Assembly: GCA_964019415.1 (NCBI GenBank)
Contig: OZ025868.1
Coordinates: forward strand, 15,498,578 to 15,562,577
Source of the DNA: Ianthella basta
Lineage: Eukaryota > Porifera > Demospongiae > Verongiida > Ianthellidae
Reading direction: 5' to 3'
Length of the DNA stretch: 64,000 bases
Positions 12,160 to 22,819 of the stretch are shown here, one piece after another; the stretch's first letter is position 1, and the number at the start of each line of letters is the position of its first letter. Both the position numbers and the translations under genes were made by a program. The notes under the pieces were generated by a model. The model saw nothing but the letters and a program-made list of their open reading frames with translations, did not search any database and was not told where the DNA came from.

Positions 12160-12321
12160 TTAGACTGTAGATCCACTCATCTGACTGGAGCCATCAATCA
12201 TGGCCAACTGGTTTGTGTTGGTGTGGCGCACTTGCATCATCTGCTGGTATTCATTCAGCTTCCGGGCACCATCAGAAACACGTCTGTGAGCGATACGGCT
12301 GTGGCAACCAACACTGCCACC
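12160..12321 (-). CDS. Exon with SIK regulatory site RRVSDG, copy A
   Basis: After the acceptor ACTCCCCAG the frame reads HSRIAHRRVSDGARKLNEYQ and continues QQMMQVRH. SIK proteins carry a conserved RR(A/V)SDG-type motif that PKA phosphorylates and 14-3-3 proteins bind; the match in an otherwise SIK-like exon order supports the assignment. In the 24.8-kb copy the same motif reads RCVSDG and a 1-bp deletion follows, so only copy A keeps it intact. Confidence 0.6.
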   Translation of the reverse strand, partial: GGSVGCHSRIAHRRVSDGARKLNEYQQMMQVRHTNTNQLAMIDGSSQMSGSTV

Positions 12322-12452
12322 CTGGGGAGTGAGGAGTCTCAATGCTGAGCAGATTGACTCTAAATTGGAAATGGAAGGAGACACAGCATTACCCCTGACA
12401 GATGGCTACTGTCCAGTTTCACTTGATTGTAAGTTGTGTGGTATTCAATTGG

Positions 12453-12627
12453 TACACAGTGGAACCTGTCTAAGGTGGTCGCTGTATAAGGCAGCCGCTT
12501 CACTAAACAGCCAGCCTCCTTGGACCCAAATAGCACTAATACATTGCAATCTACCTCTGTAGGCCACCTCTCTGTAAAGGCCATTAAAGCTTGCCATAAG
12601 CGGTTGTCTTAGACAGGTTCCACTGTA
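12453..12627. mobile_element. Pogo/Tigger-like MITE
   Basis: The ends CAGTGGAACCTGTCTAAG (from 12,457) and the reverse complement CAGTGGAACCTGTCTAAG (ending 12,625) form terminal inverted repeats, with TA on both sides (12,453-12,454, with an extra CA on the left, and 12,626-12,627). CAGTGGAACC-type ends and TA targets are typical of pogo-like elements. Only about 170 bp long, so non-autonomous. It lies in an intron of the SIK-like copy A. Confidence 0.75.
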
Positions 12628-13473
12628 CAATGCAATACTTCAACATTATGCAATACCTGACCAAGTGTGTACGTTCACACTGGTATCTTACAGTGCAAGC
12701 ACAAGACATGGTATCATTAAATGAAGTCACCTGATAGCCTTACACAGCTTGCATGTAATTGGATTAATACAGTTCAAACGCTAATGGAATGTACATATTA
12801 AACTAACTACGAAGATTCATTCATCAGTGGTGTGACCATCAAAAGGACCCAGTGCAAATATCTATGAGTACACACACACACCTTTGGTGGTCACAGAGAT
12901 ATATACAGAGTAACACAATTACCTATTAAGAAGAATGCGCGTGCCATGTCTTCTCCGACTCACGAGGAGGGCGGTGGTGAAGTGGCTGAGGGTGCATTGG
13001 CTCGTTTTGAACAATCACATTGGGTGTGGCCCCGAGTCTACTGGCCGACCCGGCCACATCAGCGCCTCCCTCTGCCCCGCCCACTCCCTGCTGCATGCCC
13101 TGCTCTGCCAACTGGGTGAGATGCTGCAACTGATCAGGTGTGGGGAAATCTCCACAATGGTTTGTTCGCAGCCAGCTAGCTAGGAAGTTGCCAGCACTTG
13201 GGTTGGGACCTGTGGAGATGTACGTGCATGTGTATGTATGTGCGTATGTGTATTATGTGGGGAGCAAGAGTGTAGGAGGCAAGGGATGGCAGTGATCTAA
13301 CAATGCGGGCACTGCTGGAGTGCTAGCATACAGAGCACTACAAACACATTCACAGATTGAACAAGTCACAGGTTCTGAAAATACTGTAGTACAGGTCACA
13401 AATATGCCCCTACTGCAGTATCTGACACGAGAACACACTGAACAAACTCCAACTTCCTCTTCCGCTCCCTCAC

Positions 13474-13711
13474 CAGTATTCTCTATAGGGCTTCTCCTCA
13501 ATTCCTCCCCTGGACCCATTGCCCCTCCCTCCATCAATAGTGAGCCAACCATTGCAGTGGGGTGGGCAGTACTCGGGTCAATGACAATGCGGGGCGGATG
13601 CAACATTGTCGGCAGGCTGGGTCGCCTAGCAACTAGCTTCCCCTTGGACCACTGCTCAAGTAGCATGTAGTAGATAGCAGCAAAGTCATTGTACATCTAA
13701 TCCTCAACAGC
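13474..13711 (-). pseudogene. SIK-like UBA exon with in-frame TAG, copy A
   Basis: Acceptor CACATAG, then codons for AVED, a TAG at 13,697-13,699, then MYNDFAAIYYMLLEQWSKGK and a Pro-rich tail up to the donor ACTG|GTGAGG at 13,474. SIK proteins have YNHFAAIYxLLLER at this place, the third helix of the UBA domain. The unit 3 copy reads AVEDKMY here, so the TAG replaces a Lys codon. The exon joins in phase to the one starting at 13,209. Confidence 0.7.
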
Positions 13712-13995
13712 CTATGTGAAGATCAAGAGGGAGAGAAAGTGAAGAGTAGCACAAAGGGCTATTCTAGCATACAGTCTACACTCTTACTGTCTTCATGCAC
13801 TCTCCCTCCAAACCCCTTCTTCTTTATCATTGCATGCTCTCGCTACACACTCCAGCTCACCCTCTTGACTTCATTGAATGCATCTGCATGCGTCGCTCCA
13901 TTTCTTTTTTGGCTCTCCCCCCCCCGCCCCCAGCCCCACCCTTCCTCTCAGCCATCATCCACTTGTGTGTGAGCACCACGGCCAGAGACTGACAC

Positions 13996-14298
13996 ATTGT
14001 ACAAGGTCCACAAACTTCATCTGAGCTATCTCGACTGCTGCATCATTTGATTCAAATGTTTTCAGTAGTAAAGGGGTGGGGTCCTCAGAGGGAGTGGTCA
14101 ATATGGCGGTGTCATTTGGGGATGCTACTAAAGAGTTCATTAGTGGTAGTAACCAATCTTGTCTGCTAGACTGTTCAATGGAGTGAGGTCTGAAGTGCGT
14201 ACCATATCCACACACCGGAGGTAGTGAGCATGAGACAAATGGAACCAAGAAATTTGTAAATGGCTGAGAGGACACGACACTGCAGTCAAATGTTCCAT
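13996..14298 (-). CDS. Unidentified exon
   Basis: After a good acceptor (CTATTCCAG) the frame reads (D)GTFDCSVVSSQPF and on through SLVASPNDTAILTTPSEDP to EIAQMKFVDLVQ, about 100 codons without a stop. Composition looks protein-like. It abuts the SIK-like piece LTHKW with no intron and in a different frame, so a rearrangement joined the two. I do not recognise the family. Confidence 0.35.
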
Positions 14299-14380
14299 CT
14301 GGAATAGTGAGAGGAAGAAACAAGAACAGAGTCCACACGTGTGTACAATCAATCATGTAAACCCACACCACATCAGCAGA

Positions 14381-14550
<170 letters not shown>

Positions 14551-14583
14551 TAGGCAGTGACACAACTCACTCAATTCCACTCA

Positions 14584-14903
14584 CCATCACAGCTGCACTG
14601 CTGGCTACTGTGCACTCTCCCATCACAGCTGCACTGCTGGCTACTGTGCACTCTCCCATCACAGCTACTCTGCTGGCTACTGTGCACTCTCCCATCACAG
14701 CTGCACTGCTGGCTACTGTGCACTCTCCCATCACAGCTGCACTGCTGGCTACTGTGCACTCTCCCATCACAGCTACACTGCTGGCTACTGTGCACTCTCC
14801 CATCACAGCTACACTGCTGGCTACTGGTGCACTCTCCCATCACAGCTACACTGCTGGCTACTGTGCACTCTCCCATCACAGCTGCACTGCTGTCTACTGG
14901 TGT
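14584..14903. repeat. 36-bp minisatellite, about nine units
   Basis: The unit contains CATCACAGCTGCACTGCTGG followed by CTACTGTGCACTCTCC and repeats with an A/G variant and one G insertion. It sits 50 bp downstream of the ankyrin stop codon, in what would be the 3' UTR or just beyond. Because 36 is a multiple of three, several frames are open across it, but there is no other sign of coding. Confidence 0.95.
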
Positions 14904-14954
14904 ACTGTTAGGTCACATGTGAGCAGTCACTCTCAAAGCTCCATACTGTACCTC

Positions 14955-17900
14955 TCACTTCCCATGCTTGGCATCCTTGAGTCTCTCCATCAACATATCT
15001 GCAGGCATTGGCTCACTGTTGGCTCCTTGTCGGTAGTAGGCAACAGTTTTGTCACGAGAAAGGAGAACAACTTCATTATGCGGAGTCACACAGATGTCAA
15101 AGCGCCATCGTCCAATTGGCTCTCCGGAGCTGTTCAGAAGTTGCACTGGTTGAACCCTCACAAACCGTGACTGGACAGCTGGATAGAAATCCTGCAGTAG
15201 TTGGCCAAGCCTTGTTTGCAACTTATCAATGAAAACTGCCTTGTTGAGGTCCAGTCCCTCCTCCACTGTGTTGTCGCTGTCTCTGATACCAAAATGTACA
15301 GTGCCCCTGGTGTGGTGGTTCAGCATGGCATTGATCTCCTTGCTGTGCTCTACCACTTTCTTGAGGACTTCACTTATGTCTTTACAGGGACGCATTGGTG
15401 GTGGCTTCTTGCTCTTGCCTGCTGGAACCATGAGGGTCTTGTACTCGTGGTTATCAGTTTCTGGACCAACATCAGCATCAACAATAGCTGCATTGGGATG
15501 CCACAAACCATCCTGCTCCTCCACCACACAACTGTCTACGGGCTGTCCACCAAGGAGTTTTATCACAGCCATCTTCACAGATTCATGCCCACCTTGAGTA
15601 GGATCACATACCTTTATCAGTGATGTATAAAGTACAAACAGCTCACTACGATACCTCAGAAACACATTTTGAGGTATATCCGCCCACACTCCTGGACGTC
15701 CACCTGCCCCCTCAATCAATGCAGCTATGTCATGGAGTTCAAACTGCTGAGCTAGATCAAGAGGTCTTAGACCATTTGGCAAGTATTCATTGACTGTTTC
15801 CTTCAACACAGGGTGGGACAACAGCTTAGTGATAAATAAACTGTGGTCGTTAGCACCCTTTCGGATTGAAGAGTCAGCAAAATCCATTCTGAAGCATTTC
15901 AATGACAGCAGTGATATGTGCAATGGGCTTAAGGAATCCCCATCCAATAAACAGAGCTGGTCAATGAAGGGAACACCTTCAGCACGGTGGAAATAATGCT
16001 TGGCACATCTCACTGCTGCAGGCATTAAACATTCATCAGAAGCAACTAACTCAATGAATTGGTCTTCCAGGAATACACTGTCTCCACAAATGGCACACAA
16101 ACACAGCACTTTGTATGCATCAACCAGACCCTTAGTGATCAAGGTTGCTAAAGCACCCCTCAGCCCTTCTCCACTGCTGCCAATGCCACATGCCTCACAG
16201 AACTGGCTCAGTTTGCTGGCATGACCACCAACAAAGCACTGTTCAAATGTAGACACTGAATGAGTGTCTCTGTCAGTGATAGCCCCACCTTTGGATGTTA
16301 GCAATTTGACCATGCCCACCTGTCCACCCTGCATAGCATACATGACAGGTGTCTCACCAACTGAATCACAAACAGTAATGAGATTACAGTCAGTTTGTAC
16401 CTCCGCAGATGCTACGTTAATTGTGGTCAAATCAGGTTCATAAGTGTCATCCTCCAAAAGGACTTCAACAGTCTCCATATGTCCATTAAAGGCTGCTTGA
16501 TGAAGTGGAGTCCCATATTCACCAGCAACCACTGACTTGGTCACACCAAGTCTGATCAGTTCGTGAACTGCTTCCGTTCTACCATAACCAGCAGCGAAGT
16601 GGAGGGGAGTACAGCCGTTCACTTTCACTGCATTCACATCACATCCTCTGTCTACCAATTTTCTCACCACTTCAACATTGCCACGTTGAGCTGCAAAATG
16701 TAGAATAGTGGATCCATCACTGTTCACTGCATCAATAAGACACCCTTCCTCCAACATGGCTGAAACAGTCTCCACATGTCCCTCAAGTGCCGCTTGATGA
16801 AGTGGAGTCCCAATATTACCAGCAACCACTGACTTGGTTGCTCCCAATTTGATCAGTTCATGAACTGCTTCTGTTCTACCACAAGCAGCAGCGCAGTGGA
16901 GGGGTGTACAGCTGTTTGCTGAAACTGCATTCACATCACACCCTCTGTCTACTAAAATCCTCATTACTTCAACATGACCACCTTGAGCTGCAAAATGTAG
17001 AACAGTCTCCCCATTACTGTCCACTGCATCAATAGGACACCTTTCTACCAACATAGCTTCAACAGTCTCTACATGTCCTTTAAGGGCTGCTTGATGAAGT
17101 GGAGCACCACAATTACCAGCAACCACTGACTTGGTTGCACCGAGTTTGATTAGCTCATGAACTGCTTCTGTTCTACCACGAGCACCAGCAGAATGGAGGG
17201 GAGTACAGCCGTTTGCTTTCGCTGCATTCACATCACACCCTCTGTCCACCAACACCCTCACTACTTCAACATGACCACCTTGAGCTGCAAAATGTAGAAC
17301 AGTCTCCCCATTACTGTCCACTGCATCAATAGGACACCTTTCTACCAACATAGCTTCAACAGTCTCTACATGTCCTTTGAGGGCTGCTTGATGAAGTGGA
17401 GTACCACAATTACCAGCAACCACTGACTTGGTTGCACCAAGTCTGATTAGTTCACGAACTGCTTCTGTTCTACCACGAGCAGCAGCAGAGTGAAGGGGAG
17501 TACAGCCGTTTGCTTTCACTGCATTCACATCACACCCTCTGTCTACTAAAACCCTCATTACTTCAACATGACCACCTGCAGCTGCAAAATGCAGAACAGT
17601 CCCTCCATCACTGTTCACTACATCAATAGGACACCCTTTCGCCAACATAGCTTCAACAGTCTCCACATGTCCATTAAGGGCTGCTTGATGAAGTGGAGTC
17701 CCACAATTACCAGCAACCACTGACTTGGTTGCACCAAGTCTGATTAGTTCACGAACTGCTTCTGTTCTGCCACAAGCAGCAGCAGAGTGGAGGGGAGTAC
17801 AGCCGTTTGCTTTCACTGCATTCACATCACACCCTATGCCTACCAACACCCTCACTACTTCAACATGACCACCATATGCTGCTGCATAATGTAGAACATT

Positions 17901-18344
17901 GGCTCCAACACTGTCCACTACATCAATAGGACACCCTTCCGCCAACATGGCTACAACAGTCTCCACATGTCCCTTAACGGATGCTTGATGAAGTGGAGTA
18001 CAACACTCTCCAGCAACCACTGACTTCGTTGCTCCCAATCGAATCAGTTCCCAAACTGCCTTTGTCTGTCCCATTCTAGCAGCCCAGTGCAGTGGAGTGA
18101 GCCCTCTACCATCAACTGAGTCTACATCACATCCCCTCCTGATGAGAAGTCTCATTGTGGTCACGTGACCACCCTCTGCTGCCCAATGCAATAAATACTT
18201 CCCCTCATCATCCTTAGTGTCAATTGGGACACCTCTGTCTAACAGGTCTACAACAGTTTCTGTCTCACCAGTTCTGACAGCTCTAATTAATGCATGTTTG
18301 TTGACAGCCAATTGCCGAGCAGTTGCAGCAGGTGACTGGTCCAT
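14955..18344 (-). CDS. Ankyrin-repeat protein with C-terminal Schlafen-type AlbA_2 domain
   Basis: A single uninterrupted frame of 1,129 codons. Residues 1-40 form a helical leader, about 45-690 hold roughly 20 ankyrin repeats (GCTPLHSAA, GHVEVVRVLV), about 690-800 a Cys-containing linker (FCEACGIGSSGEG, LCLCAICGDSVF), about 800-890 further ankyrin-like helices, and about 960-1,120 a domain with HEYKTLMVPAG, GTVHFGIRDS and VAYYRQGANSEPM. The last pattern matches the AlbA_2 domain of Schlafen-family proteins, which bind nucleic acid. Repeats 151-548 form a 99-residue super-repeat of three ankyrin units. Start chosen as the conserved first ATG. The pairing of ankyrins with AlbA_2 suggests a sensor or scaffold coupled to RNA/DNA binding; this role is inference. 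No signal peptide or membrane segment is seen. Confidence 0.9.
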   Translation of the reverse strand: MDQSPAATARQLAVNKHALIRAVRTGETETVVDLLDRGVPIDTKDDEGKYLLHWAAEGGHVTTMRLLIRRGCDVDSVDGRGLTPLHWAARMGQTKAVWELIRLGATKSVVAGECCTPLHQASVKGHVETVVAMLAEGCPIDVVDSVGANVLHYAAAYGGHVEVVRVLVGIGCDVNAVKANGCTPLHSAAACGRTEAVRELIRLGATKSVVAGNCGTPLHQAALNGHVETVEAMLAKGCPIDVVNSDGGTVLHFAAAGGHVEVMRVLVDRGCDVNAVKANGCTPLHSAAARGRTEAVRELIRLGATKSVVAGNCGTPLHQAALKGHVETVEAMLVERCPIDAVDSNGETVLHFAAQGGHVEVVRVLVDRGCDVNAAKANGCTPLHSAGARGRTEAVHELIKLGATKSVVAGNCGAPLHQAALKGHVETVEAMLVERCPIDAVDSNGETVLHFAAQGGHVEVMRILVDRGCDVNAVSANSCTPLHCAAACGRTEAVHELIKLGATKSVVAGNIGTPLHQAALEGHVETVSAMLEEGCLIDAVNSDGSTILHFAAQRGNVEVVRKLVDRGCDVNAVKVNGCTPLHFAAGYGRTEAVHELIRLGVTKSVVAGEYGTPLHQAAFNGHMETVEVLLEDDTYEPDLTTINVASAEVQTDCNLITVCDSVGETPVMYAMQGGQVGMVKLLTSKGGAITDRDTHSVSTFEQCFVGGHASKLSQFCEACGIGSSGEGLRGALATLITKGLVDAYKVLCLCAICGDSVFLEDQFIELVASDECLMPAAVRCAKHYFHRAEGVPFIDQLCLLDGDSLSPLHISLLSLKCFRMDFADSSIRKGANDHSLFITKLLSHPVLKETVNEYLPNGLRPLDLAQQFELHDIAALIEGAGGRPGVWADIPQNVFLRYRSELFVLYTSLIKVCDPTQGGHESVKMAVIKLLGGQPVDSCVVEEQDGLWHPNAAIVDADVGPETDNHEYKTLMVPAGKSKKPPPMRPCKDISEVLKKVVEHSKEINAMLNHHTRGTVHFGIRDSDNTVEEGLDLNKAVFIDKLQTRLGQLLQDFYPAVQSRFVRVQPVQLLNSSGEPIGRWRFDICVTPHNEVVLLSRDKTVAYYRQGANSEPMPADMLMERLKDAKHGK

Positions 18345-18562
18345 CTGTACAGTTTATAAGTCTCTTTACAGAGCAAGAGAAGTAAAGGGAAAGGATTCTC
18401 AAGTGAGGTAGGATTGAAATGTTCCATGAACACAACGGGTGATATTCAGAACACATGACCATGGATGTGTGTGATATCGCTAACTATTTAGGATTACTGC
18501 AATTTCAAACATTAAATAAGAATTATGAGTGAGCCGCACTCAAAGGTGAAATTGAGGGCCGT
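18345..18562. promoter_or_regulatory. Head-to-head interval between the ankyrin gene and the plus-strand ORF
   Basis: About 220 bp separate the ankyrin ATG from the conserved plus-strand ORF. The interval is conserved in all units (1.4 kb, 42 kb and 57.6 kb), so it probably contains the ankyrin promoter and possibly a bidirectional one. No clear TATA box is seen. The TA at about 18,483 is the empty site for the transposon found at 451-1,308. Confidence 0.4.
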
Positions 18563-18967
18563 CATCATTAATTTACTGACACATGCTTGTCTGTACATTC
18601 CCCAATATTGCAATGTGTAAATGGCCATCGTCTGCAACACCAGACAGTACACAGGAGGTTCAGAGACGTGGTCACAGCCAGTGAAAGTGTTTGTGATCTA
18701 TGTAACAGCTTGTCTCAGTGGCTGGAGTGCTGCTGCTTAGAGGAGCATCTCACCAAAGGTAAGTACAAGTCAGTAGCATGGTGTGCTGTCTGTTCACTTG
18801 GACATATAATGGTTCTTGTTACAGAAACACTTATACCATTCTCCTCTATTGTTATAAAAAATACAGTTGAGGCATTCCTTCTAATTCCAGCCCTGTTCTA
18901 TTTGAATGAGAATTGTCACCACCTGGTGATCATGCAAAATAACAGAACTAATAGCAGTGGGTATTAG
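18563..18967 (+). CDS. Conserved exon-like ORF upstream of the ankyrin gene, best-preserved copy
   Basis: The frame reads TDTCLSVHSPILQCVNGH, a Cys-rich part WLECCCLEEHLTK and then LLIPALFYLNENCHH to NSSGY and a stop. An apparent intron at 18,759-18,824 (GGTAAGT...TTACAG, 66 bp) could be spliced, and because it is a multiple of three and has no stop, the frame is also open if it is retained. No ATG starts the conserved part, so upstream exons or a non-coding role are possible. I do not recognise the family. Five copies exist in the window; this one and its duplicate at 42,011 alone keep both splice sites together with the full length. Confidence 0.4.
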
Positions 18968-20059
18968 TAGCCTCCATTTCTAGGTAGACGGTTCACGGTA
19001 CACAAATTTGATGCCCATTTTTGTGTGACAATGGGAACAGTTCTCTCCTCTATTATTGCAAGCGTTAGCCTGTTTCAGAATGGTTGTCCGGATAGCATTT
19101 AACTGTAAATTGTATAATGTCACAGTGTGACATGTTAGTGTGATTGAGTGGTGGATGTGACTAGATATGACACAGTAGACGTCACACCACTGTATGACGT
19201 TGCATAATGCCATTAAGCCATTTGCCATTACCATTCGCCATTCTGTGATTGGGTCAGAGTTTCTCTGCACTACAGCAAGAACCTAATTCGGTTCGTTGTC
19301 ACACACAGTAGTACCCTGCCTTCCTCCAAGGTAGGCTAGTAGCACGTCAAAGTCCCATCTTGCCCCAAAGTGGATCACCTCGTTTTACATGACCGGAATA
19401 CCCCATGCTACTCTAATGACATAGTGCGACGTGTGGTTTAGTCCTGAGCGACGCATATGACTAAAATGACAAGGTATACATCACAATGTTGCACAATGTT
19501 GTTACACCATTTGCCTTATCATTTGAAATTTGGACAAACATTCTGAAACCGACTGTAAGGCTTCCCCGTAGTTAGATACCTACCCATGAGATTCAGATCA
19601 TTTATGATTGGAATCAAACCGGTCACCTGTGACTCCACCAACACCACTGACACACTGTCATAATACGCCACACATAGCACTTACCAATGATCCACTAACG
19701 GAGATCACAAGCCGAGACTCCAAGACCGTGATGTGATCAGATTCGACTGTCGCTCGTTCCCCCTCCACCTCAAGAGAACGTAGGCCGATGCAGTTACAAA
19801 TAGCCCTGTCGTACTCACTCACGGACGCCGACTACGAATAAACTTGACCATCTATACGTACAGCTCTCGCGTCGGTCCTAGCTCGTCCTATCCCTTGTTA
19901 GCCCAAGTGAGAATAGATCTTTTCTGCCTCGATCGCTACTCTGTGCGTAAAAGTGACTAGGGTAATCCCCTCAGCGCGTCCCCAATTGTCTGACGTCGAT
20001 CCCAAATTAGGAGACTGATTGGCGACTCCCACAGTCCTTGTTTCCCGAAATAGAACAAA
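18968..20059. other. Intergenic block of unit 2
   Basis: This region is homologous to the split blocks 5,150-5,759 plus 9,613-10,390 in unit 1 and to 59,990-60,720 in unit 3. It lacks the Helitron-like insertion, showing the original junction near 19,456. The motif starting TGTGATCAGATTCGACTGTC lies at 19,732. No gene is supported. Confidence 0.5.
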
Positions 20060-20061
20060 TA

Positions 20062-22669
20062 CCGTATATCGCAAAATTTCCGCCACCTAAAATTTTCGCG
20101 AATCGCTGTCAAAACGGGTGTCAAAAATGTTGGGAGTAAAAATTTAGCGAACGAGACTCTATATACGTACAAGGTAGACATTAAAGCCTTTTTAGTTTAA
20201 CTATCAGGAGCAATCGCTTCTGAATTCGAAATTCAGCCAAACGAAAGAGCTACGCCACGGCTGTTTCGCACCATATAAATTGTGGCATCTCAGTTTTGGT
20301 TTGGAAACCGGGAACAGGCGGCGAGACTGAGCTCGAGGTTTAAACGGCAAAAGGGAATAAGCTTTTACTCCACGGAAACTCTACCAATGCAGGGTTAACG
20401 TCGGTACGCAGCAGAAATGACAGGTTTCCAGTGAGTCCTAGCCTTTAAAGCGTAGTTTTTACTACCACAATGGCGAAATTACAGCCGACCCTGGCATTAT
20501 TTAATCTTCTCCTAGCGCTCTTCTACCAGTTTTCACGCTATCGTGCTATACCTTGTATGAAAGCCCAAGGTGTCTATAACATGGCGGTGAAGTGCCTGTT
20601 CTACGGCGCATCGCAGATTTTAGGTTATGAGTGCTAATACATAGAGCATCATGTTGCAATATGTACAAATACGGCTAGCTGCATAACTATAGAGCTACAG
20701 TGAGTGCACAATGCCTACTGCAGTCACCATTTGTCTGTGTGATGCAATCTGCCTGTTACTCTCAACAGTGCCATGATACTGTGTGCATATGTTAAGTAAA
20801 GACAGTTTAGCTACACGTTGTTCAATGTTTGTGCCATGTACGTAGCTATAATAGCTGGCTACAAGATTGGGCTTCCATCATGCCAGTTTCATACTTATAA
20901 TTGCTAGTTAACTGTTCAAGTTCCTAAGTAATTCTTGTTTCATTGCTTGGCCATGGTCTTGTCAGAGTTCCACTTTGGTTGCTGCATGGGGCATAGTGCA
21001 TTGTACCGTTTGTCTAGTAAAAGCCAGGTGACACCACATGCATGACACCTTACTGCATTTGTGCTTTCAAAAACACTTGTTAGTCCTGCATTCTCTTGAG
21101 AGATCAATTTGTTGGGTTCTTGTTTTTGCTTTCCTCTCTCAACATATAAAATTAGAGCATTCATGTAACGCTTATGTGTAGTACTACATGTATACACGTG
21201 TGTACTTATACAGTGCATCTCATAAGGCTTGCCTTCATTACATGCACTAAACTACTGTGTGCTGCATTGGAAGATGACACCCCTCCCAAGCCCAATCACC
21301 CACTGATCACTCCTCATGTCACTAATGGTCAAGTGAATTCTTTTTTATGTTCTACTTAGGAAAGTGCATATGTAAGTGTTATTGCACACATGTCCACCAT
21401 GCACCCAACCGGTGGTACGATTCAAGGAATGCTTAGTACTAAGTTTATTGTCACAAAAAGATATCCTAAGGAGCAGTTCAGATAGGTAGTATGCACTGCA
21501 TCATGTAATTCCAAAACCATTTCAATTGCTTGTGTGGGAGCACCGACCACTACTGCTGACCTCCATAATTTTCACAGTCTGTTGTTCATGTACGGATACC
21601 TGTGGTTGCTGTTTTACTATTATTATGTGCCTGCACTCTCCCTGCACAGATTCATTTGTGCTGCAGGCCATCTTAATGCATTGGGAAGGATATCATCTTG
21701 AGATCGGAGTACTGAACTGCATTGAAATGGCACTCACCAAGTCATTATCAGCTAATAGATAATGCAAGAAGGCTAACCCTTGACATTACTCATTTCCATT
21801 ATCTTTCTGTACTTTATTTTTAAAAATGTTGTATACAGATTAAGACATGATACATATTTACACACTTAGTTGTCAAGAATAAGAAGCTCATCGAACAAAA
21901 AACATGCATATAACAAAAATCTGCCTACAAGGTACCTCATGATCAGTAATAGGTATAGGTACAAGAGCATGTGTGTATGTACGCCCAGCTGAGCAGCTGG
22001 CATTTGTTTATCTCTATGCTAAATGTATGTTGTTGAGAACCACTGCCACCAGCACTAGCTTACAATAGTTATTGGTAGTACTAGCTAGATACCGATTATA
22101 ATCATTCGCGTGGGCTAATGTCTGTGACGGCCGTGAAATACGATGCTCCATGTATTAGCACTTGTAACCTAAAATCTGCGATGCGCCGTAGAACAGGCAC
22201 TTCACCGCCATGTTATAGACACCTTGGGCTTTCATACAAGGTATAGCACGATAGCGTGAAAACTGGCAGAAGAGCGCTAGGAGAAGATTAAATAATGCCA
22301 GGGTCGGCTGTAATTTCGCCATTGTGGTAGTAAAAACTACGCTTTAAAGGCTAGGACTCACTGAAAACCTGTCATTTCTGCTGCGTACCAACGTTAACCC
22401 TGCATTGGTAGAGTTTCAATGGAGTAAAAGCTTATTCCCTTTTGCCGTTTAAACCTCGAGCTCAGTCTCGCCGCCTGTTCCCGGTTTCCAAACCAAAACT
22501 AAGATGCCACAATTTATATGGTGCGAAACAGCCGTGACGCGCTGTTTGTTGATCCGCCATCTTATTATGACATCACTCGCATACACAAGTTATTATAATA
22601 GGTATTATATGCATATACAATTCGCGATACAAACTTTCGCGAATTTCGCGAACATTTTGCGATATACGG
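20062..22669. mobile_element. Fold-back DNA transposon with about 550-600-bp inverted repeats
   Basis: The ends CCGTATATCGCAAAATTT (from 20,062) and its mirror (ending 22,669) are flanked by TA at 20,060-20,061 and 22,670-22,671. Inside, 20,240-20,650 and 22,130-22,540 are near-perfect inverted copies (for example GAGCTCGAGGTTTAAACGGC at about 20,329 and its complement at about 22,440). The unit 1 sequence at about 10,390 reads GAACAATTACACTGTTAG without the element, an exact empty site. The unique interior of about 1.5 kb has only short ORFs; none is a recognisable transposase. Non-autonomous, TA-targeting; family not determined. Confidence 0.85.
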
Positions 22670-22819
22670 TACACTGTTAGTAGGAATTATGACGTCATTA
22701 ATTAAATGTCATGGTTGTCAAGTGCAATGCACAGCATATATACATCACACACACATTGAGGGGAGTTTGGGGTGGTTTGTAAAGTACAGAGGAGGTGGTG
22801 GTCACTGTAGTGGGGCTAG

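Larger units (their letters stand above)
10546..13976 (-). pseudogene. SIK-like (salt-inducible kinase family) 3' gene fragment, copy A
   Basis: Read right to left, exon-like pieces follow the order of a SIK-family protein after its kinase domain: a piece LTHKWMMAERKGG (13,890-13,976) matching the end of the kinase domain; a UBA-type piece FAAIYYMLLEQ (13,474-13,711); PDQLQHLTQLAEQG (about 12,926-13,209); the PKA/14-3-3 type site RRVSDG (12,160-12,321); a Gln-rich piece LQQLNISQ (10,942-11,230); and the last exon. SIKs are AMPK-related Ser/Thr kinases controlled by LKB1 and PKA. The copy is broken: TAG at 13,697-13,699 replaces the Lys codon before MYNDFAA; about 70 bp of the first UBA helix are deleted near 13,875; and the penultimate exon is out of frame with the last. 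No catalytic core is present in this copy. Confidence 0.7.

Noticed and set aside
14584-14903. Regularly spaced 36-bp repeats as a possible CRISPR array
   Set aside because: The repeats are contiguous with no unique spacers, and the context is eukaryotic.
14557-14922. 121-codon frame reading QLHCWLLCTLPS repeatedly, also at 38,005
   Set aside because: Product of a 36-bp minisatellite whose length is a multiple of three; it lies just beyond the ankyrin stop and is open in several frames on both strands.
15008-16224. Plus-strand frames of 70-140 codons inside the ankyrin gene and its duplicate
   Set aside because: Antisense shadows of the strongly coding minus strand.
14955-18344. Origin of the ankyrin gene from a bacterial symbiont, since symbionts carry many ankyrin proteins
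   Set aside because: The surroundings have spliced exons, microsatellites and eukaryotic transposons; the paralogue has introns and a Death domain; there is no operon structure.
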